From an uncultured Alistipes sp. (GTDB taxonomy: Bacteria > Bacteroidota > Bacteroidia > Bacteroidales > Rikenellaceae): DNA of 64,000 nt. Positions 27,578 through 35,559 of the stretch are shown in pieces. Under the pieces are notes generated by a model. The model had not been told where the DNA came from. It ran no database searches and saw only the letters and a program-made list of their open reading frames with translations. Position 1 is the stretch's first letter, and the number at the start of each line of letters is the position of its first letter. The translations under genes were made by a program, and so were the position numbers. The stretch is taken from positions 62,001 to 126,000 of the forward strand of contig CALLRW010000040.1 of assembly GCA_938014215.1 (NCBI GenBank), written 5' to 3'.

Positions 27578-27974
27578 AGATGTTCATGTGTCTGGGGCGT
27601 GCCGAGAAAGCCGGTAGCGGTGTGGATAAGATTGTGAGCGGTTGGCAGTCTTTGGGTTGGCCGCTTCCTACTGTAGCCGAGGAAACACGTCCGGACTATG
27701 TTGTGCTGACCTTGCAGTTAGGGATGAAAACCCGACAAGAAAACCTCGCAAGCAGGATTTGAGAAAAGAGCAAATCTTGGAGTTCTGTGTTGAGCCGCAA
27801 TCCCTATCTGATATTTTGCAACATTTAGGATTGAAAGATAGGGAAAATCTTATGGAGGTCTATATCAATCCGATGATTGGTGCAGGGGTATTGGAAATGA
27901 CGGAGCCGGACAATCCCACAAGCCGTAACCAGATGTATGTAACGGTAAAAGTGGAACAAGAATTTCAAAAGTAA
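27578..27974 (+). pseudogene. Decayed 3' fragment of an AlbA_2/RecG-like ATP-binding transcriptional regulator
   Basis: The frame from 27580 gives RAEKAGSGVDKIVSGWQSLG and RPDYVVLTLQLG, typical of the C-terminal half of divergent-AAA (AlbA_2, HATPase_c_4) proteins. It stops at 27762. A second frame carries on (DLRKEQILEFCVEPQSLSD, then YINPMIGAGVLEMTEPDNP) as the winged-helix end, to 27974. The frames overlap near 27720-27760, so there is at least one frameshift, and the N-terminal two thirds of the family are missing. It is a remnant. A terminator hairpin at 28019 follows it. Confidence 0.75.
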
Positions 27975-28018
27975 GTTTATAATAGGATATTGCGGCTTGG
28001 ACGCATCCAACCTCATAC

Positions 28019-28062
28019 AAATAACACTGCCCGCGTGAAAATGGGGGCAGTGTTATTTATAT
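28019..28062. terminator. Bidirectional terminator
   Basis: AAATAACACTGCCC (28019-28032) pairs perfectly with GGGCAGTGTTATTT (28045-28058) around a 12-nt loop. It lies between the plus-strand gene remnant and the minus-strand gene ending at 28077. Confidence 0.9.
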
Positions 28063-28076
28063 GGTAGTTCGCTTAT

Positions 28077-28457
28077 TTAAGCTCGTGTACCGCTTAAAAG
28101 TTCGGCAAGTTGCCGGTCGCAGAATTTATCGTATTCCTCCTTGTCTGTACCGCTTTCGATAGCCCGGTCGATAACATCGCCCAGTTCGTCGAAGCAGACT
28201 TCTTCATTGACACACTTTGCATTGCTATCATCTTCTTTCAGTAGATAGACCTCGTAGTAATCAGAGCCGTTGAGAGCGATAACGACATATCCGGCGTGTA
28301 ACCGTCCGTTTACTTTCAGCCGCAGTGCCGGTAATTCTTGGAATACCGTAGCGACAAATTCGCTGACTCCCCACGACATAAAGACGGGTATGGGGGTAAA
28401 TGACAGTAATTGTTCTTTGATGGTCTGTGCGATGTGCATTACATACTCTTTATCCAT
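28077..28457 (-). CDS. Hypothetical protein, 126 residues
   Basis: A soluble acidic protein. The N-terminal half has an amphipathic helix (HIAQTIKEQLLSF) and a short beta segment. The C-terminal half is strongly acidic (NEEVCFDELGDVIDRA, GTDKEEYDKFCDRQ). No family is recognised. It is the most downstream of three small minus-strand genes (29046, 28763, 28457) that appear to form one operon under leader element A. Confidence 0.7.
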   Translation of the reverse strand: MDKEYVMHIAQTIKEQLLSFTPIPVFMSWGVSEFVATVFQELPALRLKVNGRLHAGYVVIALNGSDYYEVYLLKEDDSNAKCVNEEVCFDELGDVIDRAIESGTDKEEYDKFCDRQLAELLSGTRA

Positions 28458-28490
28458 AACTTTGATTTTTAATATGATTATTGATTTATG

Positions 28491-28763
28491 TTAGTTGAAC
28501 CATTCGGGGTTATCCTCTTTTAATTCCGTGATGAGTTCATCGTCCGGTAATTTGAGGGTCTTCGCATCGGCGAAAAAGAAAACCTCGTCATATATTTGTT
28601 CGGCTTCCTTACTTGCAAAACCTTCGCTCTCGTCCTCGAAACTGCCCGGATGAAGTGCATCGAGCAGAGCGGTAGAGCCGATAAGTAGTTCTTCACCTTC
28701 GTTGGATTTCACGATACGGCAGATGTAGATATTGCCGTCAAATTGTAGTTCTTTCGTTTTCAT
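28491..28763 (-). CDS. Hypothetical protein, 90 residues
   Basis: Small acidic soluble protein. It opens with a beta-like segment (ELQFDGNIYICRIV), has GSTALLDALHPGSF in the middle and ends LKEDNPEWFN. Spacing is 33 nt to the downstream gene and 7 nt from the upstream one, consistent with one operon. Function unknown; the acidic, compact character would allow a DNA-mimic or anti-restriction role, but there is no direct evidence. Confidence 0.68.
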   Translation of the reverse strand: MKTKELQFDGNIYICRIVKSNEGEELLIGSTALLDALHPGSFEDESEGFASKEAEQIYDEVFFFADAKTLKLPDDELITELKEDNPEWFN

Positions 28764-28770
28764 ACGCCTG

Positions 28771-29046
28771 TTATCTTAATGGGATATGTCTCCCGTTTGC
28801 CTTGAGGTATTCCATGATACACTTCGCTTCTTCGTGCGATGCACGGTTGCGGTCATCGTAATTGCGTGTCTCGTCTGCCATGACCACGATACACTCCTTT
28901 ACCAACCTGTAAAGGCTTTGCTGCAGCGTGGGGTGCATTTCGGGGATAGCGGCTGCAAACCGTTTGGGATTGAAGCCGTAATCGTTCACTGCTCTTTCCC
29001 AGTCTTTGGCGAGCTGGTACTCCTTGCTTTCCTTGATGTTGTCCAT
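28771..29046 (-). CDS. Hypothetical protein, 91 residues
   Basis: Helical soluble protein (ESKEYQLAKDWERAVNDYGF, PTLQQSLYRLVKECIVVMA, then DRNRASHEEAKCIMEYL). It is the first gene of a three-gene minus-strand operon and is preceded by the roughly 200-nt noncoding leader A. Family not recognised. The pattern of helices could suit a small regulatory or toxin-neutralising protein, but this is speculative. Confidence 0.68.
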   Translation of the reverse strand: MDNIKESKEYQLAKDWERAVNDYGFNPKRFAAAIPEMHPTLQQSLYRLVKECIVVMADETRNYDDRNRASHEEAKCIMEYLKANGRHIPLR

Positions 29047-29300
29047 AATCTTGAATTTTAATGATTTGTTTTTTATTCCCTCCGTTCGATTCCTTTCTGT
29101 CGGAACCGCTTTGGGATTTTATAGATGCGGTAAACGGTTGTCGGTACAGCTTCATACGGGAGGCTTTTCCTGCCAATTACTCTTTCTGAGGGAAGGAAGA
29201 ATTTGCAGGAAATACATTTCAAGCCGCCGGATCAAGCGCGACGGCCGACCTTTGCATCTGATAAAACCAAACCGGGGCTGACAGGGAATGAAGCTGGGGA
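29047..29300 (-). repeat. Noncoding leader element, copy A
   Basis: About 200 nt without a credible gene between the start of the 91-residue gene and a box reading GACCTTTGCATCTG (29247-29260). The part 29165-29290 is clearly related to 31345-31470 (copy B): shared AATTACTCTTTC, GGAAGGAAGAATTT, ATCAAGCGCG and TTTGC-TCTG followed by AAAACCAA. An A-rich translation leader adjoins the start codon. It is probably a transcribed regulatory leader on the minus strand, although a divergent plus-strand promoter is also possible. Confidence 0.6.
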
Positions 29301-29430
29301 AACGCTATAAAAGGGAAGTTGAAAATGGTAAAAAAGAGAGGAAACGAAAGCTATGAATGGAGGAAGGGTGGGTGGTGACGGGTTCGTCAGAAAGTTAAAA
29401 GAGGTACTTGGGTCCTTTGTCCGGAGCATA

Positions 29431-29470
29431 CAAAAATGAATAGAGGGCGGATTTCCCCCCCCCTATTCGT
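29431..29470 (-). terminator. Terminator after parB
   Basis: On the minus strand GAATAGGGGGG pairs with CCCTCTATTC, followed by ATTTTTG. It lies 18-57 nt beyond the parB stop codon. Confidence 0.7.
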
Positions 29471-29487
29471 TATGACAACAACATTTG

Positions 29488-31215
29488 TCAGGCAGCTATT
29501 TCTTCCGTTTGCGGTTCGGTCTGTGCTTCCGCTTCGGGTTGCGGTTCATCGGGTTGTTCCGCTTCCTGCGTGGCTTGTTCCTGCAAAGCGGCTTTTTTTT
29601 CCTTAATGCGTTGGTGCCGCTTTTCGTACACTTCATTATATCCGTCTTGGATATTGGCAAGTTCTTCGGGCATATGCTTTTGGGCGAAGCCAAGCAACAG
29701 GGAGGCTGTGGCGTTGTTACCGAATGCGTCCTTGAAATTGGCAATCAGATAATCCCTGCGGATAACGGCTTTCTGCTTGGCGGTAAGGTTCTCGATGATG
29801 CGCATTTTGTCCTCGCTCGTAAGGTAGTAATAAGAACCTTTATCTTCAATTCCCACCTCATTGAAATGCTCTTTGCGGAGTGAGGAGAGCAGGAAGAAAT
29901 ACACCATTTTCTCCTCGTCCTGTCCAAATTTGCGCTCTGACATATCGACCTCTAAAATCCGCTTTTTGGTGTCTTCAACGGTCTTTTCGAGGGCAATCTC
30001 CTTGTTGCGTTTGTCCTGCTTTTCCAACTTCTCGATAGGTGAAAGCGGCATTTCGGTTGCTGTACCGTTTACGGTGGTAGCGGTATTTGCAACATAGCAC
30101 AGTGTAATGTCGTTGCTCTCAATACGGAGATAGAGGGAGATTTCTCCTGCTTCGCTTCGGGTGCGGATTGCTTCGCATTTTTCGGTGTAACCGTTCAATT
30201 CCTGCCCGTAATCCTTTTCTGCATCCTCGTATTCCTCGGTGGTATCATAATCCTCTTTTTGAGGTGCTTGGGGGCTTTCGGGGTATTTCGTTGCATAGGT
30301 TTTAAGGCTTTCCACTTCGTAGCCCATAGCGGTAAGTCGGTCGATGACAGCTTCATTGTAATTGTAGCTTTCGTGGCAGAGGGGAACGGCAGGGTGCTGT
30401 TCCATGAGCCGCATAGCCTTTTCGGTAAGGTGCGATGTGTTCATTTCCACCAAGCAAGCGCGGTTGGCGCAATTTCCGCAACCACCCTCACAGAACAACA
30501 TCATATTATTGGTATTGTGAGGGCATGAAAGACAAAGGGTTTTGTCGAATGAATAGCGATTGAGGTCTGCGGTGTATTGCCGTTCGATGCTTTGTGCCAC
30601 CTCGGAAGCTTTCATGCCTCGCCAACTATTGTACTGCACCCCCTCTTTCAGATGTTGGTCGTACACCTCACGCTGTATCTCTTCCCCATAACGGCAGATT
30701 TCACTTGCCACGCTGATTGTGATTTCGTCCTGCTCCAACAGCAAAGCGATTTCGGGTATCAAGGAAACGAATTTAAGTCGTGTACGGATATATGCCTCCG
30801 TCTTGCCGAACTGCACGGTCAAGGACTGTACATCGTGGCGACCGCTGTCTATGAGCTTTTGGTAGGCGTTGGCTTCCTCAATCGGGGTCACATCCTTACG
30901 CTGCAGGTTCTCGGTAATCGCCATTTCCTCGGCTGTCTCGTCTGAAATTTCCATGACGATAGCCGGAATTTCCGCCAATTCAGCCATGAGGGAAGCACGG
31001 TATCTGCGTTCTCCGAATACAATCTCGAAACGGTTGTCCGCAATAGGGCGCACACCGATAGGCTGAAGCACTCCCTGCTGACGGATGCTCTCGGCAAGTT
31101 CCGCAAGGCTTGTCTCGTCAAAGTTCTTACGTGGGTTGTAGTTACTCGGCTGAATGTCTGCCAATGCTACCGATGTGATGTTCTTCTCTACTGCTTGAAC
31201 TGCTGTTGTTGCCAT
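29488..31215 (-). CDS. parB: ParB/RepB/Spo0J-family partition protein
   Basis: 575 residues from the ATG at 31215 (a second ATG lies at 31221). The N-terminal ParB/Srx domain reads IQPSNYNPRKNFDETSLAEL, IRQQGVLQPIGVRPI and VFGERRYRASLMAELAEIPA. The HTH region follows (NLQRKDVTPIEEANAYQKLI). A Cys cluster (CLSCPHNTNNMMLFCEGGCG, about residues 232-251) looks metal-binding. The C-terminal half is helical and ends in a Glu/Gln/Pro-rich tail. It should bind centromere-like sites and act with ParA, whose gene lies upstream on the same strand. It has its own leader (copy B) and terminator, so it forms a separate transcription unit. Confidence 0.93.
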   Translation of the reverse strand: MATTAVQAVEKNITSVALADIQPSNYNPRKNFDETSLAELAESIRQQGVLQPIGVRPIADNRFEIVFGERRYRASLMAELAEIPAIVMEISDETAEEMAITENLQRKDVTPIEEANAYQKLIDSGRHDVQSLTVQFGKTEAYIRTRLKFVSLIPEIALLLEQDEITISVASEICRYGEEIQREVYDQHLKEGVQYNSWRGMKASEVAQSIERQYTADLNRYSFDKTLCLSCPHNTNNMMLFCEGGCGNCANRACLVEMNTSHLTEKAMRLMEQHPAVPLCHESYNYNEAVIDRLTAMGYEVESLKTYATKYPESPQAPQKEDYDTTEEYEDAEKDYGQELNGYTEKCEAIRTRSEAGEISLYLRIESNDITLCYVANTATTVNGTATEMPLSPIEKLEKQDKRNKEIALEKTVEDTKKRILEVDMSERKFGQDEEKMVYFFLLSSLRKEHFNEVGIEDKGSYYYLTSEDKMRIIENLTAKQKAVIRRDYLIANFKDAFGNNATASLLLGFAQKHMPEELANIQDGYNEVYEKRHQRIKEKKAALQEQATQEAEQPDEPQPEAEAQTEPQTEEIAA

Positions 31216-31221
31216 AATCAT

Positions 31222-31470
31222 AAAATTTAATTGGTTGATATTTGATTTTTTTATTTTCCCTTTTTTCGGTTCTTTTCTCTGCCTGAACCGCTTGGGATTT
31301 ACAGATGCTTCAAGGGACTGACGAACAAGCTATTTTCAACGCTTTTTCCGGAAAATTACTCTTTCGCAGGAAGGAAGAATTTTACGAGAAATGCACTTCA
31401 AAGCGGTGAAATCAAGCGCGGCAGTCCAAATTTGCGTCTGGAAAACCAACCGGCGATGGCAGGAACGAGG
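31222..31470 (-). repeat. Noncoding leader element, copy B
   Basis: About 220 nt of noncoding sequence upstream of parB, ending at a box CCAAATTTGCGTCTG (about 31426-31440). It is homologous to copy A over at least 120 nt and shows the same A-rich tract (AATTGGTTGATA, TTTTCCC) next to the start codon. No credible protein is encoded on either strand between 31222 and 31567. Confidence 0.6.
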
Positions 31471-31567
31471 CCGGACAAGCGGCAAGTGGAATAAATAAAA
31501 AAGTAATACAACCATGCGGTTATAAGAGGTAATAGAACAGGAGAACACCCAGGAGGGTATAAACAGG

Positions 31568-31604
31568 AAAAACGCTACCTTGTGGACGTGCCCATAAGAT
31601 AGCG
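31568..31604 (-). terminator. Terminator after the parA / ribbon-helix-helix operon
   Basis: On the minus strand CGCTATCTTATGG pairs with CCACAAGGTAGCG (one mismatch, one wobble), followed by TTTTT. It lies about 50 nt past the stop of the 84-residue gene. Confidence 0.75.
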
Positions 31605-31652
31605 GTATGCTATAAAAGGTATATCGGATGGGGACTACAACCGCCGTACCGG

Positions 31653-31907
31653 TTATTTCTCGTGCTTTTCCAAATACTCTTTCATCGCCTCGTTCACGAT
31701 GTCCCGTAGAGACATATTCTTTTCGATGGCGAGGTACTTCATCCGGGTATGAATACTTTTGTTTATGACAAAGTTGCAATGTACAGCAGGCTCTTTTTCC
31801 GTTTTGACCGGTGCAGGTTCTTTCTTTTGCGTGGACTTCCCGGTGGATGACAGCAAGCCGTCCAGTCCGCTTCTCATGCCGTTTTTCAATGAATCACTTT
31901 TGCCCAT
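31653..31907 (-). CDS. Ribbon-helix-helix DNA-binding partition accessory protein
   Basis: 84 residues. A basic, Ser/Gly-rich N-terminal half is followed by a ribbon-helix-helix fold: CNFVINKSIHTRMKYLAIE, then MSLRDIVNEAMKEYLEKH. Its gene starts 7 nt after parA, so the pair is an operon. Such proteins act as the centromere-binding partner or autorepressor of ParA systems. With ParB encoded separately nearby, this element has two candidate DNA-binding partners for ParA. Confidence 0.82.
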   Translation of the reverse strand: MGKSDSLKNGMRSGLDGLLSSTGKSTQKKEPAPVKTEKEPAVHCNFVINKSIHTRMKYLAIEKNMSLRDIVNEAMKEYLEKHEK

Positions 31908-31914
31908 ATCGTTT

Positions 31915-32670
31915 TTATTTTAATTTCAACACTTCTTTTGCTAACTCCATGTAGTCCTTTGCCCCGTTGCTGTTCTTGTTATACTCAAAGATATTCATGC
32001 CTTTTATCGGAGCTTCGGCCAATGATACATTGTCCCGGATGACGGTCTTGAATACCTTGTCGCAGAACGATTCGCTGATTAGTTCCGCCACACTTTTGTT
32101 GAGCGTCTTGCGCTTGTCAAACTGGGTGATGACAATGCCGCCGATATTTAGGTTTGGGTTCAAACGTTCCTTGACAATCCCGACCACATTTGTAATCTTT
32201 GCCATTCCGCGCATGGCGAGGAACTGCGCCTGTACCGGGATAATCAGGAAATCCGCCGATGTGAGGGCGTTCAGTGTCAGCAAACCCAGCGAGGGCGGAC
32301 AGTCAATCAGGATATAGTCGAATTTACGGGTTTCAAGCAATTTTGCAATCAGCCCTTTTAGTATTAATTCCCGCCCCGGCTCGTTGATAAGCTCGGATTC
32401 TGTCGCCGACAAATCGAGGCAGGACGGTACAACGGAAAGACCGTTTTCCAACTCGAATACCGGTAAGGTATATTCGCCTTTCATCGCTCCGTACACCGTC
32501 CGTTCCTCTTCGATGGAGAGACCGCAGGATTCCGTGAGGTTTGCCTGACCGTCCATGTCGATGAGCAGTACACGCTTTTTCTTCTGCTGCAATGCGGCAG
32601 CAAGATTGATGGTGGTAGTTGTCTTTCCGACACCGCCCTTGTGGTTCAAAACTGCGATTATTTTTGTCAT
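31915..32670 (-). CDS. parA: ParA-family partition ATPase
   Basis: 251 residues with the deviant Walker A motif NHKGGVGKTTTTINLA at residues 8-23, switch segments (VLLIDMDGQANLTESCG, YILIDCPPSLGLLTLNAL) and the typical ParA C-terminal region. It segregates plasmids and some ICEs by a DNA-bound gradient. The promoter TATCTTTG lies on the minus strand at 32702-32695, within a field of TAGTAT repeats, which suggests autoregulation. Confidence 0.96.
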   Translation of the reverse strand: MTKIIAVLNHKGGVGKTTTTINLAAALQQKKKRVLLIDMDGQANLTESCGLSIEEERTVYGAMKGEYTLPVFELENGLSVVPSCLDLSATESELINEPGRELILKGLIAKLLETRKFDYILIDCPPSLGLLTLNALTSADFLIIPVQAQFLAMRGMAKITNVVGIVKERLNPNLNIGGIVITQFDKRKTLNKSVAELISESFCDKVFKTVIRDNVSLAEAPIKGMNIFEYNKNSNGAKDYMELAKEVLKLK

Positions 32671-32694
32671 AATTTCGTGTCTTTATATCTGATA

Positions 32695-32887
32695 CAAAGA
32701 TAATACTATTTTTAGTATTTACTATTATTAGTGTATACTATTTTACTACTTTTGTATATTTTAGTATTATAGCATCTACTACTATACTAAAATACTGATT
32801 GACTAAATGTAGTGCATTCTATCATTTCTGATGGGATATTTCCTAATATCCTACTTTACTAACCTTAGTATATACTACATTTAGTAT
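32695..32887 (-). promoter_or_regulatory. parA promoter and TAGTAT iteron field (candidate centromere)
   Basis: The minus strand reads TATCTTTG at 32702-32695, a -7 box 25 nt from the parA start. The AT-rich region contains eight TAGTAT hexamers: forward at 32713, 32762, 32866 and 32882, and reverse at 32703, 32735, 32784 and 32872. The forward/reverse pair at 32866-32877 forms the perfect palindrome TAGTATATACTA. This is the expected form of a parS/operator cluster. Binding by ParA, ParB or the ribbon-helix-helix protein is inferred. Confidence 0.65.
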
Positions 32888-32950
32888 TTGTTGTATAACA
32901 GCAAAATAAGCTCATTTTGGAATTAGTCTTATAAATCATCATCATGCGCA

Positions 32951-33313
32951 TTAGATAAATTCTGTCTCAAGTGCTTCCAACAAGTCGTGTATTTGTTTTT
33001 CCGCTTCCTCCATATCCGATACAATGTCCTTGATGTGGTAAGGTGCGCCATTTTTACCGTGCCCATCATTTCCAATCCATAGATAGGCTTCGTAATCCGG
33101 GTCAAAACCCTCGAAATATTGTTCCATGTCAGCAATGAGGGTATCAATGTCCTCACATTTCATTTCGGCACTGAAATTAAAATCCTGCCCATAGTTGGTA
33201 TAGCGTTGGAAGTCGAACTGAATATTTGATTTATTTTTGTCATCCACACTTATACTCCAGCCTTTGCTTTGGGATATTTCCGTTACTTTTTGTATCTTTT
33301 CTTGAGCGGTCAT
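32951..33313 (-). CDS. Hypothetical protein, about 120 residues
   Basis: I start at the ATG at 33313 (MTAQEKIQKVTEIS) because the longer frame overlaps the upstream gene. Acidic soluble protein with an alternating beta/alpha pattern (GWSISVDDKNKSNIQFDFQR, DYEAYLWIGNDG) and an acidic helical end (DMEEAEKQIHDLLEALE). No family recognised. It follows the gene ending at 33324 by 10 nt, so the two are probably cotranscribed under leader C. Such short acidic proteins are common accessory genes on Bacteroidales mobile elements. Confidence 0.7.
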   Translation of the reverse strand: MTAQEKIQKVTEISQSKGWSISVDDKNKSNIQFDFQRYTNYGQDFNFSAEMKCEDIDTLIADMEQYFEGFDPDYEAYLWIGNDGHGKNGAPYHIKDIVSDMEEAEKQIHDLLEALETEFI

Positions 33314-33323
33314 AGTTTTGAGT

Positions 33324-33665
33324 TTATAGTGGGGAGACTTCACACCGTCCTACCGATTGCTTTAATCCGTTATTTGAAAGTAATACTCCTGCAGCTCGTC
33401 TGGCCATTCGGCGGTCATAGAGCGTGGCTTTCTGGTTGTCCCGCTCGTGCCATTGCCAAATTTTGTGATTAAGTACAAGGCACAGCTCTGTCCAATGCTT
33501 GTAGTTATCTTTCCATTCTGCCTTAACCTTTCTGTATGTGTCAGCTATGGCTTCATTCCCGAACTTGTCTGCCATAGAGAAGTCCTGCCAAAAGGTTGTC
33601 ATCGGGTCATAGCCAGTAATTTCCGCTATATTCCACTTGGGAATTACTATTTTTAATATTTCCAT
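33324..33665 (-). CDS. Hypothetical protein, about 113 residues
   Basis: Start taken at 33665 (MEILKIVIPKW); the longer frame has a weaker N terminus. A compact soluble protein with conserved-looking aromatic residues (NIAEITGYDPMTTFWQDFSM, WKDNYKHWTELCLVLNHKIW) and a basic C-terminal stretch (DRRMARRAAGVLL). Family unknown. First gene of a two-gene minus-strand unit, preceded by about 220 nt of noncoding leader C (33666-33889). Confidence 0.7.
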   Translation of the reverse strand: MEILKIVIPKWNIAEITGYDPMTTFWQDFSMADKFGNEAIADTYRKVKAEWKDNYKHWTELCLVLNHKIWQWHERDNQKATLYDRRMARRAAGVLLSNNGLKQSVGRCEVSPL

Positions 33666-33889
33666 ACTTATTATTGTTTTTGTAATACTCATGAATCAAG
33701 ATTACTATTTCCCTTTGTTCGGTCTGTTTGCGACCGCCGGGAAGATTTTTCTGCTTTCAGAAGGTGGCGGGGAACAATCGGACAAGGCTGATCCGGAAAA
33801 ATACGCTCGACAGCGGAGAGGAAGATTTTTACGTGTCATTTGCGGCAGTATGCCGGCATTGGCAGGATTGGAGCCGCCGGTTACCTTTG
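33666..33889 (-). repeat. Noncoding leader element, copy C
   Basis: About 220 nt between the start of the 113-residue gene and TACCTTTG (33882-33889, plus orientation). It resembles copies A and B in length and order: TTTCCCT near the start codon, a GAGGAAGATTTTTACG segment like the GGAAGGAAGAATTTTACG of copy B, and a final TTTGCGG box. Divergence is high, so homology is less certain than for A versus B. No protein-coding gene is seen here. Confidence 0.45.
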
Positions 33890-33992
33890 CGGAAAATTCT
33901 GTTCCGTAGGTCGCACGGCAGCGGACTTGGGTTTAATGGGAATCCGTTAGAAAAGGAAAGATTTATGAATAAAAGAGTGAGGCGGCCAGCCG

Positions 33993-34080
33993 GGACGGAC
34001 TTTCCGATGGACTGTCTTGGGACTACAGAGGGCAGGATTTATCCCGCCCCCTGTAATGCCAAGTCTGTCCGTGTCCGTCC
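33993..34080. other. Large imperfect stem-loop, candidate structured RNA or DNA-processing site
   Basis: Nested complementary arms: GGACGGAC (33993-34000) with GTCCGTCC (34073-34080); GGAC plus CTTGG (34009-34020) with CCAAG plus GTCC (34059-34070); TACAG, GGGC and GGAT (34024-34038) with ATCC, GCCC and CTGTA (34041-34055). About 30 base pairs form within 88 nt, with internal loops and no T tract. It lies in a roughly 600-bp gene-free stretch. It could be a stable noncoding RNA or part of an origin of transfer. Confidence 0.6.
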
Positions 34081-34093
34081 TTTTGCAAAAAGG

Positions 34094-34139
34094 GGCTTCA
34101 CGCACTTTATGTAACGTGTTACACAAAATGCGTGAGGCT
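34094..34139 (-). terminator. Long inverted repeat, probable terminator of the 210-residue gene
   Basis: TCACGCACTTTATGTAAC (34098-34115) is complementary to GTTACACAAAATGCGTGA (34118-34135) with two mismatches. On the minus strand the stem is followed by AGCCCCTTTTT. It lies about 130 nt beyond the stop codon at 34266. The perfect core GTAACGTGTTAC-like dyad could instead be a protein-binding site. Confidence 0.55.
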
Positions 34140-34265
34140 GCTTGAAGCAAACTGGCCGCAGGATGTAAGGCTATATGAGGGAGAAAGGAATTTTATAAAA
34201 GGCCGTTGGTCGATCGGAACAACAAACCGTACCGAGACTTTGCCCGATACGGTCTTGCATATAAC

Positions 34266-34898
34266 TCAGTCTATGTCATAGCCTATCATGTATTCATCGT
34301 TGATAAGCAGATAATAGTAGCCGTTGCCACAATTCCTGTATTCTTTGCTGAATCCAGCCGCCATATCTCCATTTTCGCGTGGCTCACACCATAACGTACC
34401 GTCATAGCCACAAAAGTCGAAGCGTCCGGTGGAAAACTTTTCGCCTTGCTTCAGTGCCGTTCTGAAACGAGCCATATCCCAACTGCTGCAATACTTCTCG
34501 ATGGTGGCAAGTCCGATACACTTGCCGTCGATGCGTGTGCCGGTCGTGATGCGGTTCTCGTAGAGGGATTTATCCAAATCGGCATTAGCGATTTTGCGAA
34601 GCCAATCATTCGTATGCGTGGCAAGTCGGGCAAGTTTCTGGTATTTCAAGACCTGTTTCTTTCCTATGTCCGCTGCATCTTCGGGAGAGGATGACGGATA
34701 GTATATCTTCTCAATGCTTGCCCAATCCGTGAAGATGTACCCGCTTTTTCGTTTTCTTGGCGCAATAATGCCGATGACGTTTTCATTGCGGTTGATGAAT
34801 AATCGCCTACGTTGTCCTGCAATCCTTACATATAAAGAGGTGGAATTCTGCTCGTTTCGGAGATAGGCTTCTGCCGGATGAATAGTTGTTGTTTCCAT
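34266..34898 (-). CDS. Hypothetical protein, 210 residues
   Basis: Soluble protein with mixed charge: SLYVRIAGQRRRLFINRNEN near the start, a helical middle (KQVLKYQKLARLATHTNDWL) and an aromatic C terminus (GYYYLLINDEYMIGYDID). No domain recognised. It follows the 74-residue gene by 47 nt on the same strand, so both probably share leader D. Accessory gene of the mobile element. Confidence 0.7.
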   Translation of the reverse strand: METTTIHPAEAYLRNEQNSTSLYVRIAGQRRRLFINRNENVIGIIAPRKRKSGYIFTDWASIEKIYYPSSSPEDAADIGKKQVLKYQKLARLATHTNDWLRKIANADLDKSLYENRITTGTRIDGKCIGLATIEKYCSSWDMARFRTALKQGEKFSTGRFDFCGYDGTLWCEPRENGDMAAGFSKEYRNCGNGYYYLLINDEYMIGYDID

Positions 34899-34945
34899 AT
34901 TTGTATAAATTTTGATTTTTGCTGTTCCTATTTTGGTTTACCTGT

Positions 34946-35170
34946 TCAAAGTTCCGGGATTGTGCCGTTCTTATATAGAACACCGTCCCGATAATGGGAC
35001 ACGATGCCCGGCTTAAGTCCCATTTCCTCAAAGGCTATATGCCTGATATAGTCCTTGTATTCTTTGCCAATGAAATTCTTTCCACAAAGGTTGTTGAAAA
35101 TCATAGGGACGGAAAAACCGTCTTCGCTCGATAATATCACTTTGTCGTCTTGTCTAATTTCTTCTACCAT
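34946..35170 (-). CDS. Hypothetical protein, 74 residues
   Basis: Small soluble protein: an acidic N terminus (VEEIRQDDKVILSSEDG), NNLCGKNFIGKEYKDYIRHI in the middle, and a C-terminal beta-like segment (GIVSHYRDGVLYKNG). First gene of the minus-strand pair with the 210-residue protein. Leader D (35171-35389) precedes it. Family unknown. Confidence 0.62.
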   Translation of the reverse strand: MVEEIRQDDKVILSSEDGFSVPMIFNNLCGKNFIGKEYKDYIRHIAFEEMGLKPGIVSHYRDGVLYKNGTIPEL

Positions 35171-35389
35171 ACTTGTTTACTTTTAATTGGTTGAACTATC
35201 ATGCTGATTTTTCTTTTTCCCTGCTTTCGTTTGCCGTGCAGGTTTGTTTTCAGCTTTTTGAGGCAGCCAGAGGATGAAGCTGTGGCATCATAAGCCAAAC
35301 CCGGATAGAAAACCGACCGTGTAACAGTCTGTTTTCGTCATCCGAATGCAATGCGGCTTGGCGATTATGCGCTTCGTCCTACATTCGCC
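35171..35389 (-). repeat. Noncoding leader element, copy D (diverged)
   Basis: About 220 nt with no convincing gene. Beside the start codon it has the same AATTGGTTGA and TTTTTCCCTG tract as copy B, and at the far end a TACATTCGCC box (35380-35389) in the position of the TTTGC boxes of the other copies. The rest has diverged, so membership of the leader family rests on position, length and the two ends. Confidence 0.4.
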
Positions 35390-35499
35390 GACGAAAAGAG
35401 TAAAGAATGACCTGCCGGTAAAAGCAAGGATTTTGTAAAAAAGAAGAGTCGTATATGATAGAAAAAACGGCTTGGGATGTGAGAAAATACCCTGAAAAA

Positions 35500-35530
35500 T
35501 TTGCGGTGTATCGTATTTTATGTAATTTTG
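35500..35530 (+). promoter_or_regulatory. Consensus promoter of the DUF4143 ATPase gene
   Basis: TTTG (35500-35503), a 19-nt spacer, then TAATTTTG (35523-35530): an exact match to the Bacteroidales TTTG-N19-TAnnTTTG promoter. It lies 30 nt before the ATG at 35560 and supports that start over the longer open frame from 35455. Confidence 0.75.
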
Positions 35531-35559
35531 CAGTTGTATTTCAAAATTGCATAAACAGT

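Noticed and set aside
28853..29176. Minus-strand 107-codon frame starting in leader A
   Set aside because: It overlaps the 91-residue gene in another frame and has random basic composition; treated as leader sequence.
31336..31779. Minus-strand 147-codon frame across the end of the ribbon-helix-helix gene
   Set aside because: It overlaps a well-supported gene and the noncoding leader B, and its composition is not protein-like.
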